Source: Synechococcus sp. AG-673-A03 (lineage in GTDB: Bacteria; Cyanobacteriota; Cyanobacteriia; PCC-6307; Cyanobiaceae). From it: DNA of 54,105 nucleotides. Shown here piece by piece: positions 16,404-27,245 of this stretch. How positions within the stretch are numbered: the stretch's first letter is position 1; the number at the start of each line of letters is the position of its first letter. A program made the translations under genes and the position numbers. The notes beneath the pieces were generated by a model. It searched no databases. It was not told the origin of the DNA and worked only from the letters and a program-made list of their open reading frames with translations. Location of the stretch: positions 1 through 54,105 of the forward strand of contig QCTE01000008.1 in assembly GCA_003211275.1 (NCBI GenBank), given 5' to 3'.

Positions 16404-17743
16404 TTAATGAAACTGGGGAGAACCAATCCTTTCCGGATAGGCCTCTTCACCGTGCTCACGCACATCAACACCAAGGTTTTCAGCCTCTTCCGTCACTCGG
16501 AACGGAAGTCCAAGGCCTCGCAAGACTGCTGCGATCAGCAGCGTCCCAAGGGCCGCCAACCCATAGGCCACAAGCACAACCTGAAACTGATCAGCAATCA
16601 AGCCAACCCTGCCCTTCTCAGCAAAAACCTGCGCTGCGGTGTGAGTGGCGATCAGCTCAGTGCTAGCGAAGACACCGGTCAGGATCGCGCCGACGGTGCC
16701 ACCGACACCGTGGACTGCAAAGGTGTCGAGGGAATCATCAAAACGCAGCGAAACCTTGAGCTGCACAGACCAATAACAAAGCAGACCAGTGATCGCACCG
16801 ATCGCCATCCCAGCAGCTGGCGTCACAAAACCAGCCGCAGGGGTGATGCCCACCAATCCAGCCACTGCTCCGGTCGCCATACCCACGACCGTTGGCTTGC
16901 CATCTCTCCAGGTTTCGATCAATGACCAAGCAACCAAGCCAGTTGCGGCAGAGATATGCGTCGTGGTGAAGGGGAGTTCCGCACCACTGACACTCAGCTG
17001 ACTGCCGCCATTGAAGCCAAACCAGCCAAACCAGTGCCGAGAAGGATCTGGCTCACATCGTGAGGTGGTCGCACTGAATTGGGCCACTGCTTGCGCCACC
17101 CAACAAGGCCTGCAAGCACGAGAGCAGAAACACCAGAGCTGATATGCACCACCGTGCCCCCAGCGAAATCAAGGTCTTTCCCAAGGCAACCACCTCCCCA
17201 GACCATATGAGCAAGAGGGGCATAAACCACCAGCAACCAGACAGGCGTGAACACACACCAGAAACGGAAACTGATCCTCTCCACCAAGGCTCCTGAGATC
17301 AGTGCCGGCGTGATGATCGCGAACATGCCCTGAAAGAGAGCGAAGCTGAGGCCGGGTATCGCTAGGCCAGGCCAAATCTCAGGGACGTTCTCCAACATGG
17401 CGAAGGAGAAGGGATTGCCAATGACGGCATTCAGAGCGCCGCCGTCGGAGAAGGCAAGACTGAATCCGAAGCTGACCCACACCAGCGTGGCGATACCCAT
17501 CATCACGAAGCTCATCGCCATCGTGTTGAGCACATTGCGAGCCTGAACGAATCCTCCATAGAAGAACGCCAATCCAGGGGTCATCAACAGCACAAGTGCC
17601 GCCGAGGTGAGGATCAGAGTGTTGTCGGCAGCTGAAAGAGCAGCATCCTCCGCATAAGCAGGAAGAAGGGCAGAACTCAGCAGCTGAAATGCTGGAACCA
17701 CCAGAAGGGCGATCAAAAATCGCCTCAGACGAGGCTGAAACAC
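16404..17743 (-). pseudogene. amt: Ammonium transporter gene (Amt) interrupted by a frameshift
   Basis: Two adjacent frames together encode one Amt/MEP/Rh transporter. Frame 1 (17743 to about 17035) has a signal-peptide-like start, LTSAALVLLMTPGLAFFYGG, the pore-histidine segment LAHMVWGGG, and reaches SQILLGTG. Frame 2 (about 17034 to 16404) resumes at WFGWFGFNGGSQ and carries ISAATGLVAW, the second pore histidine in FAVHGVGGTVGAIL, and the cytosolic tail. Intact relatives read GTGLLWFGWFG at this point; here 10 nucleotides are missing around 17031-17035. Frame 1 alone would stop at 16994 after 249 residues, without the second pore histidine. It could be a real null allele, a variable allele, or an assembly fault. 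Confidence 0.8.
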
Positions 17744-17752
17744 ATGTTTTCA

Positions 17753-17766
17753 GTAACCCTCGATAC
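17753..17766. promoter_or_regulatory. Possible NtcA box next to amt
   Basis: GTA-N8-TAC, the core NtcA consensus, 10 bases upstream of the annotated GTG of amt. The gene context fits nitrogen control. The position is too close to this GTG for a classical activating site, and no TAN3T element is seen 22 bases downstream. Either the real start lies later (TTG near 17716) or the match is chance. Confidence 0.35.
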
Positions 17767-17792
17767 CATTTCAGACCGTCTGCGCTAAAAAC

Positions 17793-17807
17793 TGTTCACT
17801 GCGAACA
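17793..17807. promoter_or_regulatory. 15-bp dyad TGTTC-N5-GAACA upstream of amt
   Basis: Perfect 5+5 inverted repeat in the gap between amt and the groL terminator. A very similar sequence, sharing the preceding AAAC-TGTTCAC context, occurs at 52540-52554 in another intergenic region. The factor is unknown. Confidence 0.35.
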
Positions 17808-17891
17808 TTTCGAAGGGGCTTGGAGGCGTCCAGAACCGAGACGTCGACAAAATCTCCACACGCCGTCCTCCATTCAATCCCGAGCTGGCAA

Positions 17892-17916
17892 CAAAAAGCC
17901 CCGCAACAGCGGGGCT
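17892..17916 (-). terminator. Rho-independent terminator of groSL
   Basis: Perfect 8-bp GC-rich stem (AGCCCCGC/GCGGGGCT with loop TGTT, 17897-17916 on the minus strand) followed by five T residues. It lies about 40 bases beyond the groL stop. Confidence 0.92.
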
Positions 17917-17956
17917 TGATAGGCCGCCGAAGCGGCTCTGATCGAGAAGCTGCGAC

Positions 17957-19639
<1,683 letters not shown>

Positions 19640-19665
19640 TCAGGCGCGTGGCAGTCAGGAGCCGT

Positions 19666-19977
19666 TCAGTTGACGATGGCGAGAATGTCCTTCTCGGACA
19701 ACAGCACGAACTCATCGCTGCCGAGCTTGATGTCGGTGCCTGCGTACTTGCTGTAGAGGACTTTGTCGCCGACCCCCACTTCAGGAGATTGGCGAGAACC
19801 GTCGTCGTTGCGCTTACCAGGGCCAACTTGAACGACTTCGCCCACCTGGGGCTTTTCTTTAGCGGTGTCGGGGAGCAGGATGCCGCCGGAGGTTTTCTCC
19901 TCGGATTCTGAAACCTTGACGAAAACGCGATCGCCGAGGGGCTTAACAGTGGAGACGCTGAGAGAAACAGCTGCCAT
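19666..19977 (-). CDS. groS: Co-chaperonin GroES (10 kDa)
   Basis: 103-residue lid of the GroEL chamber. Signatures are [17 protein letters not shown], the mobile-loop region [35 protein letters not shown] and [19 protein letters not shown] 19977 gives the standard cyanobacterial start MAAVSLSVS. It is the first gene of the groSL operon, about 50 bases downstream of a CIRCE element. Confidence 0.97.
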   Translation of the reverse strand: MAAVSLSVSTVKPLGDRVFVKVSESEEKTSGGILLPDTAKEKPQVGEVVQVGPGKRNDDGSRQSPEVGVGDKVLYSKYAGTDIKLGSDEFVLLSEKDILAIVN

Positions 19978-20028
19978 GGGTTCTTGCAGGAGCAGGGACA
20001 GTGCGCCGAAGCGCCGATGCGACTCGAG

Positions 20029-20055
20029 CTGGCACTCAAGGTCGTCGAGTGCCAA
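20029..20055 (-). promoter_or_regulatory. CIRCE operator (HrcA site) of groSL
   Basis: On the minus strand: TTGGCACTC, nine spacer bases, GAGTGCCAG. This matches the consensus TTAGCACTC-N9-GAGTGCTAA with two substitutions that still pair. It lies 52 bases upstream of the groS ATG, as expected for HrcA-repressed chaperonin operons. The hrcA gene is not in the window. Confidence 0.9.
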
Positions 20056-20169
20056 CCTATGTCCGGGTTCTGCACTTCGGCCACGGGACAAGCGTGCGGG
20101 TGACCGAACCACTCCCCCCTCTCTCGAGACGGTGGTATCGTTGCCCCGCTCAGGAAGGGATAGCTCTAG

Positions 20170-21660
<1,491 letters not shown>

Positions 21661-21666
21661 TGGCAT

Positions 21667-21691
21667 CTGGAGCATGAGATTCATGCTCCAG
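21667..21691 (+). terminator. 11-bp stem-loop between atpD and atpC
   Basis: Perfect 11-bp stem (21667-21677 with 21681-21691, loop GAT) starting 6 bases after the atpD stop and followed by a loose T-rich tract. It could be a partial terminator or a processing/stability element that sets beta:epsilon stoichiometry (3:1 in the enzyme). Confidence 0.6.
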
Positions 21692-21738
21692 TTCCTTTCA
21701 TTTTGAGCCCAAGCTTTTAACCCAAACACTCCATATCC

Positions 21739-22149
21739 ATGTCCCTCACCCTCCGCGTGCTGGCACCAGACCAGAGCGTGTTCGATGGCTCTGCTGATGA
21801 GGTCATTCTCCCCAGCACCACTGGGCAACTGGGCATTCTTCCCGGCCACGTTTCACTCCTGGCAGCGCTTGATGTGGGCGTTTTGCGTGTCCGTGCGGAC
21901 GGTGACTGGAAATCCATCGCCCTGATGGGTGGATTTGCGGAAGTGGAGGCCGATGATGTCACCGTGTTGGTGAACTCCGCTGAGCTGGGAAGCTCGATTG
22001 ATGGCAGTTCTGCTGAAAGCGAACTGCAGGCTGCACGCAGTGCCGTCAGCAAATTGGAAGGACAGCCAACCTCGCCGGAAAAAGTGAAAGCCCAACAGAG
22101 CCTGAACCGCGCAAGAGCCCGCGCCCAGGCAGCAATCAATCAGAGCTGA
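21739..22149 (+). CDS. atpC: ATP synthase F1 epsilon subunit
   Basis: 136-residue regulatory subunit of the F1 rotor (atpE in chloroplast naming). The N-terminal beta-sandwich is clear in SLTLRVLAPDQSVFDGSADE, STTGQLGILPGHVSLLAALD and DWKSIALMGGFAEVEADDVT. The C-terminal helical hairpin follows (AARSAVSKLEGQPTS, AQQSLNRARARAQAAIN). It lies 78 bases after atpD with a stable hairpin between them. Confidence 0.95.
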   Translation: MSLTLRVLAPDQSVFDGSADEVILPSTTGQLGILPGHVSLLAALDVGVLRVRADGDWKSIALMGGFAEVEADDVTVLVNSAELGSSIDGSSAESELQAARSAVSKLEGQPTSPEKVKAQQSLNRARARAQAAINQS

Positions 22150-22157
22150 TGATCCAT

Positions 22158-22191
22158 CCCTTGTCCTTAGGTTTCACTCTTAAGGCAAGGG
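22158..22191 (+). terminator. Stem-loop after atpC
   Basis: CCCTTG-T-CCTTA (22158-22169) pairs with TAAGGCAAGGG (22181-22191) with one bulged T and an 11-base loop, 8 bases after the atpC stop. No T-run follows, so termination is possible but not certain. Confidence 0.45.
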
Positions 22192-22294
22192 CTGATTCGC
22201 GAGATTGAATTGTTGATCTTGAATTAAACCGGGTTAATCACCAACCAAATCCTTACAGCTCAGGGCTGTGATTTACTAGCAAGCAGCACGAGGC

Positions 22295-23047
22295 TCATAC
22301 CTTCTGATTAATCAGGATTTCTTTCAGGAATGATGCTGGATTAAGTGCGATATTTTTAGGCGATCTGATCTCAAAATGAAGATGGGGGCCTGTGCTGCGT
22401 CCTGTATTGCCCATCCTTGCAATCAGATCACCCTGATTGACAGTCTCTCCGACTCGAACAAGAGCTTCATTGCAATGCGCATAACGCGTGCTGAAACCAT
22501 CGGGGTGCTTAATTTCAACCATTAAGCCATAAGCACCGAGATAATCCGCGAAAACCACCTCTCCTCGTCGAGAAGCATGAATGGATGTTCCAACCTGATT
22601 TGCGATATCGATACCTGAATGATGCCGCGACCAGCGAGGTCCAAAGCCCGAGGTGAAAACACCTGAAGCGGGCAGAGAATAGTGCTTCAGCGACAACTCA
22701 TGCAGATAGTCGGCGAAGGATGCAAACGAACAGACTTGAGCGAGAGAATCGGGCGCCGCTTCCAAGCTCGCGGTGGACCAAGCAGATTCAGCCAACGGGG
22801 CAGAAGCGACCTCAGCTGCGGCAGAATCATGCAAACAATGCTGCTCAAACAAAGCGACCATGGACCGCTTGTTCAACAGTGGCAAAGATGCCTGATAAAT
22901 ATTTTTCCCAATCTTGCCATAAAGGGCTGAACTCTCAGAGTCCTGGATCCTGAATGGAGCGAGTCCATTCAAAATCTCCACACTTGATGTCACTGCGAAC
23001 GTTGCAGATGACAACCCAAGCGCGAACAAAGAAGAGAAAGAAATCAA
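22295..23047 (-). CDS. M23-family metallopeptidase (LytM-like), secreted
   Basis: 250-residue exported peptidase predicted to cut peptidoglycan cross-bridges. The N-terminus is a signal peptide (LISFSSLFALGLSSATFAVT). The catalytic domain at the C-terminal ~120 residues has GFGPRWSRHHSGIDIANQVG (first zinc ligands), RRGEVVFADYLGAYGLMVEI, RYAHCNEALVRVGE and the terminal zinc motif TGPHLHFEIR. All M23 zinc residues are present. The only usable start is TTG 23047; no ATG or GTG occurs in frame upstream before a stop. The gene is visibly AT-richer than its neighbours. Confidence 0.88.
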   Translation of the reverse strand: MISFSSLFALGLSSATFAVTSSVEILNGLAPFRIQDSESSALYGKIGKNIYQASLPLLNKRSMVALFEQHCLHDSAAAEVASAPLAESAWSTASLEAAPDSLAQVCSFASFADYLHELSLKHYSLPASGVFTSGFGPRWSRHHSGIDIANQVGTSIHASRRGEVVFADYLGAYGLMVEIKHPDGFSTRYAHCNEALVRVGETVNQGDLIARMGNTGRSTGPHLHFEIRSPKNIALNPASFLKEILINQKV

Positions 23048-23406
23048 CCCATTAAAAATATTCCGTGAGAGTGTAACAGACCATTGCGGAGGCGTGACAG
23101 CTAAACGCGCCTGGATTGGTGATCAATATCACCATCAAGGAACCAAGCAATCATTCTGATGAATGGCAGCATCAAAACCCATTCATCGAAGACCCACCTT
23201 GAAGCAGCACACTGTTCCAGGCTGCAGGCAACAGGAGCCAAGCATCGCGGCACAGAATCAATTCAAATCTGCGCCGAGCAGACTGTCCAAATGATCCAAT
23301 CGTTGAGGCAAAGACTGTATGAAATTGTCCTAAAAACGATTTCTCGACATAAAAAAGCAGGCAATTGATTGCCTGCAGACATCAACAAAATGGTGATTGA
23401 ACCTAA
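23048..23406. other. Intergenic stretch without a supported gene
   Basis: 359 AT-richer bases between two minus-strand genes. Apart from the terminator at 23351-23376 nothing definite is seen. One short plus-strand frame (23159-23368) overlaps that terminator and lacks protein-like character. Confidence 0.5.
23351..23376 (-). terminator. Rho-independent terminator of the PSRP-3 gene
   Basis: Minus-strand stem GCAGGCAA/TTGCCTGC (within 23357-23376) followed by six T residues (23356-23351), 30 bases past the stop at 23407. Confidence 0.9.
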
Positions 23407-23964
<558 letters not shown>

Positions 23965-24008
23965 TCAAGGACAAAGAACTAACCTACCAGCCGCCAAAAC
24001 CCATCCCC

Positions 24009-24812
24009 CTGGACCGGCACGCATCCACCAGCCAGCTTCTGCTGTTCGATATCGACGGAGTGATCCGTGATGTGTCTGGCAGTTATCGCAGAGCCCTCCA
24101 GGCAACCGTTGAGCATTACTGCGGCTGGCTGCCCGCTCCGGCCTGCATCGATGCTCTCAAGGGCGAAGGACGCTGGAACAACGACTGGGATGCAAGCCTC
24201 GAGCTGCTGCGCCGGAATGGCACATCCCTACCGGCCAGGCACGACCTGATCGATGTCTTCAGCAATTTCTATTTTGGCGGCGATCCCGATGGCGATCCAG
24301 GCGCCTGGACGGGGTACATCAGCGATGAACCCTTACGGGTGCAACACGACTTCTTTACCGCGCTGGATCAGAACGGCTGGCGCTGGGGATTCGTGAGTGG
24401 CGCGGAACCTCCGTCGGCACGCTTCGTGCTGCAGCAGCGCCTGGGACTGGTCAATCCCCCCCTGATCGCGATGGGTGATGCCCCTGACAAACCTGACCCG
24501 ACGGGTCTTGTGCAACTCAGCGACAGCCTTTTACCCCATCGCAGCGGAGGCGTTGTCGCCTACCTGGGTGACACGGTTGCCGATGTTCAGACTGTTCTCA
24601 ACGCCAGGACCCAACGCCCCGATCGGCAGTGGATCAGCCTGGCAGTGTCACCACCGCATCTTCTGCCCGGAAGCCAGGAAAGAAGCGCCTATGAGCAGCA
24701 GCTGATGTCCGCCGGTGCGGATCTGATCCTGCCCAGTACTGAAGCAGCGATCCAATGGTCGAAGGGCAGCAAAGGATCTGACAGCCAGGGGCAGTCAGAG
24801 ACCATGCGCTGA
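24009..24812 (+). CDS. HAD-superfamily IA hydrolase (TIGR01548-like), non-standard start
   Basis: About 267 residues, probably a phosphatase of the cyanobacterial HAD subfamily IA type; substrate unknown. The nucleophile motif LLLFDIDGVIRDVSGSYRRA (Asp14 and Asp16 in this numbering) lies upstream of the first ATG/GTG/TTG. Starting at GTG 24060 would remove both catalytic aspartates. Later motifs are WGFVSGAEPPSARFVLQQ, PDKPDPTGL and VAYLGDTVADVQTVLNA. In frame upstream only CTG (24009) and ATC (24003) are plausible initiators, with no standard start before the next stop. I chose CTG 24009. Confidence 0.78.
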   Translation: MDRHASTSQLLLFDIDGVIRDVSGSYRRALQATVEHYCGWLPAPACIDALKGEGRWNNDWDASLELLRRNGTSLPARHDLIDVFSNFYFGGDPDGDPGAWTGYISDEPLRVQHDFFTALDQNGWRWGFVSGAEPPSARFVLQQRLGLVNPPLIAMGDAPDKPDPTGLVQLSDSLLPHRSGGVVAYLGDTVADVQTVLNARTQRPDRQWISLAVSPPHLLPGSQERSAYEQQLMSAGADLILPSTEAAIQWSKGSKGSDSQGQSETMR

Positions 24813-24825
24813 CGCAGTCGGCCCC

Positions 24826-26178
24826 CTAGCGCTCCATCTCTGCCACCGCTTTGAGAGCTCCTGCAGTGAGTACTTCATGACCGCAGGAGACTTCCTCAAG
24901 GTCCCGGACCGCGACATCGTCCTCGATGCGGATGCCGATCCCCTTCCAACGGTCATCAATCGCAGGCTGTCCCTCCGGAACTGCAAGACGGTCACTGATG
25001 TAGAGACCGGGCTCGACCGTTAGGACGATGCCGGGTTCCAGCTGCACGTGATGCTCGCCGAGCCGATAGGCACCAACGTCATGAACATCCAGCCCCAGCC
25101 AGTGGCCGGTTCGATGCATGTAGAGATGCCGGTAGCTTCCCTGCTCGATCAGGCCGTCGACCTCTCCCACCAGAAGTCCCAGATCCACAAGGCCCTCCAC
25201 GAGAACATGGACAGCCGCGTCATGCACGTCCTCGGCGGTATGACCGGGTTTGACCCTGGCGATCGCCGCTTCCTGCGCTCTCAGGACCAGGGAGTAAAGC
25301 TCCCGCTGCTCTCCACTGAAACGGCCGCTCACTGGGAATGTCCGTGTGATGTCGCCGTTGTAGTAGTCGCGAAGGGAGCAGCCAGCGTCAATGAGCAGGA
25401 GATCTCCGTCCTGAAGGACTGCACTGTTGTCGATGTAGTGCAGCACGCAGGCATTGTCGCCGCCGGCAACGATCGAGCCGTAGGCGGCTCCACGGGCTCC
25501 CAGCTCGAGAAAATGCTGTTCAATCAGAGCCTGAATCTTCCGCTCGGTCATTCCGGGACGCACGGCAGCCCTAGCGAGCTCATGGGCGGAGGCTGAGATC
25601 CTGCACGCCTCACGGAGCCGTTCCAGTTCAGCGGGTTGCTTGCGCAACCGCATTCGATGCAGCAACGGGCAGGGCGCCACCAGAGCCTGCGCAGCACTAC
25701 CGGTTCGTGAGACCCGATCGAGCTGCGCACCCCACGAACGCAACACCAGAGGTTCGATCGATGGATGGCTACCAATACGAAAGGCGATGCCCTCTGCACC
25801 ATCGAGGTACTGAGGAAGCAGGGCATCGAGCTCCACGCGCGGATGGGAGAGATCAGCTCCGAAGCGCTCCACCGCACCCTCACAACCCCAGCGCCGACCG
25901 GTCCAGACCTCAGCAGCAGGCTCGCGGGGATTCACGAAGAGCACAAACCTCTCACCCTCAGGGCGATGTGGCAAGAACAGGGCCACGGCATCCGGCTCAT
26001 CAAACCCTGTCAGGTACCAGAAATCGCTGTTCTGGCGGAACGGCCACTCCGTATCTGCATGGTGCGTAACCAGCGTGGCGGCAGGGATTACCGCGGCGAC
26101 CCCGCCCAGTTCAGCCAAGAACCGCTCGCGCCGATCCGCGAACAGCTGAGCATCAAAAACAGGGGCAAGATCAGCCAC
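24826..26178 (-). CDS. pepP: Xaa-Pro aminopeptidase (aminopeptidase P, M24 family)
   Basis: About 450-residue dimetal peptidase that releases an N-terminal residue before proline. The N-terminal creatinase-like domain has FRQNSDFWYLTGFDEPDA. The pita-bread catalytic domain has VAGGDNACVLHYIDN, LLIDAGCSLRDYYNGDITRT (two metal aspartates), HRTGHWLGLDVHDVGAY, VLTVEPGLYI and GIRIEDDVAV (metal glutamates). I prefer GTG 26178. The longest frame starts at 26229, only 2 bases from the start of the divergent 26232 gene, which would leave no promoter room. Confidence 0.9.
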   Translation of the reverse strand: MADLAPVFDAQLFADRRERFLAELGGVAAVIPAATLVTHHADTEWPFRQNSDFWYLTGFDEPDAVALFLPHRPEGERFVLFVNPREPAAEVWTGRRWGCEGAVERFGADLSHPRVELDALLPQYLDGAEGIAFRIGSHPSIEPLVLRSWGAQLDRVSRTGSAAQALVAPCPLLHRMRLRKQPAELERLREACRISASAHELARAAVRPGMTERKIQALIEQHFLELGARGAAYGSIVAGGDNACVLHYIDNSAVLQDGDLLLIDAGCSLRDYYNGDITRTFPVSGRFSGEQRELYSLVLRAQEAAIARVKPGHTAEDVHDAAVHVLVEGLVDLGLLVGEVDGLIEQGSYRHLYMHRTGHWLGLDVHDVGAYRLGEHHVQLEPGIVLTVEPGLYISDRLAVPEGQPAIDDRWKGIGIRIEDDVAVRDLEEVSCGHEVLTAGALKAVAEMER

Positions 26179-26231
26179 GACAGAGACAGGGCACCGGAGA
26201 AACGTCAGGATGGCAGTCAAAGCGCCCACGC

Positions 26232-27245
26232 ATGACCTCCGACCTGCTGATCCTTCTCTTGTTGGTGGTGGTGGTGCTGACCGGATCAGCCCTCTGCTCC
26301 GGAGTGGAAGCAGCGCTGCTCACCGTGAATCCGGTGCGCGTGCATGAACTTGCAGCCCGGCCGAAACCGGTGGCCGGAGCCCGCAGGCTGGCCCAACTGA
26401 GGCTGCGTCTTGGTCGGACCCTGTCGGTGCTCGCAATCACCAACAACGGCTTCAACATCTTCGGAAGCCTGATGCTCGGTGGCTACGCCTCCTGGGTGTT
26501 CACAGAACAGATGGATGCGGGGAATGGAGCTCTTGCCCTGTTCTCAGTCAGCCTCACGGTTCTGGTGATCCTGCTTGGGGAGATCCTGCCCAAAGCGATC
26601 GGAAGCCGCCTGGCATTGCCGGTCTCCCTGGCAAGCGCTCCGGTTCTGCATTGGCTGGGCGTGATCATGCGACCACTGGTGCTACTGCTGGAGCGACTGC
26701 TTCCGGCGATTACCGAAGAGAGTGAGATCAGCACGGATGAGGAAGAGATCCGGCTGCTGGCAAAACTTGGATCTCAGAAAGGACAGATCGAGGCCGATGA
26801 AGCCGACATGATCTCCAAGGTCTTCCTGCTCAATGACCTCACTGCGCGTGATCTGATGACACCGCGGGTGGCAGCTCCAACGCTGGATGGCGCCTGCAAC
26901 ATCGAGAAGTTGCGTGTTGAACTACTCGAGAACGAAGCGCAGTGGTGGGTGGTCCTGGGCGACGCGGTGGACAAGGTTCTCGGCGTCGCAAACCGTGACC
27001 GTTTGCTGAGCGCCCTGGTGCGCAACAAAGGACATCTGACGCCAGCCGATCTCAGTGAGCCGGCTGAGTTCGTTCCCGAAATGATCCGAGCCGACCGCCT
27101 GCTGACCGGCTTCCATCGCGATAACAGCGGTGTGCGGGTCGTGGTGGATGAATTCGGTGGCTTCGTTGGCGTGATTGGCCCGGAGGCTGTTCTGGCCGTT
27201 CTGGCCGGCTGGTGGAGAAAGACCTCAGGAGAGGTCGCACCATGA
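26232..27245 (+). CDS. CNNM/CorC-type transporter-associated membrane protein
   Basis: 337-residue protein with an N-terminal CNNM/DUF21 membrane domain. Segments are LLILLLLVVVVLTGSALCSG, VEAALLTVNPVRVHELA, ITNNGFNIFGSLMLGGY and VLVILLGEILPKAIGSR. A paired CBS module follows (DLTARDLMTPRVAAPTLDGA, GVRVVVDEFGGFVGVIGPE). Relatives transport or regulate magnesium, cobalt or sodium; the ion cannot be read here. No CorC-HlyC C-terminal domain is present, so this is the shorter form. Its stop overlaps the GTPase start (ATGA). Confidence 0.9.
   Translation: MTSDLLILLLLVVVVLTGSALCSGVEAALLTVNPVRVHELAARPKPVAGARRLAQLRLRLGRTLSVLAITNNGFNIFGSLMLGGYASWVFTEQMDAGNGALALFSVSLTVLVILLGEILPKAIGSRLALPVSLASAPVLHWLGVIMRPLVLLLERLLPAITEESEISTDEEEIRLLAKLGSQKGQIEADEADMISKVFLLNDLTARDLMTPRVAAPTLDGACNIEKLRVELLENEAQWWVVLGDAVDKVLGVANRDRLLSALVRNKGHLTPADLSEPAEFVPEMIRADRLLTGFHRDNSGVRVVVDEFGGFVGVIGPEAVLAVLAGWWRKTSGEVAP

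Noticed and set aside
16404-17099. Second amt frame as an independent gene
   Set aside because: Its N-terminal ~27 residues are antisense-like noise, and the recognisable part begins mid-transporter at WFGWFGFNGG. It is the 3' half of a frameshifted gene.
23159-23368. 69-codon plus-strand ORF
   Set aside because: Overlaps a clear minus-strand terminator, has no recognisable features, and its composition does not look like a protein.
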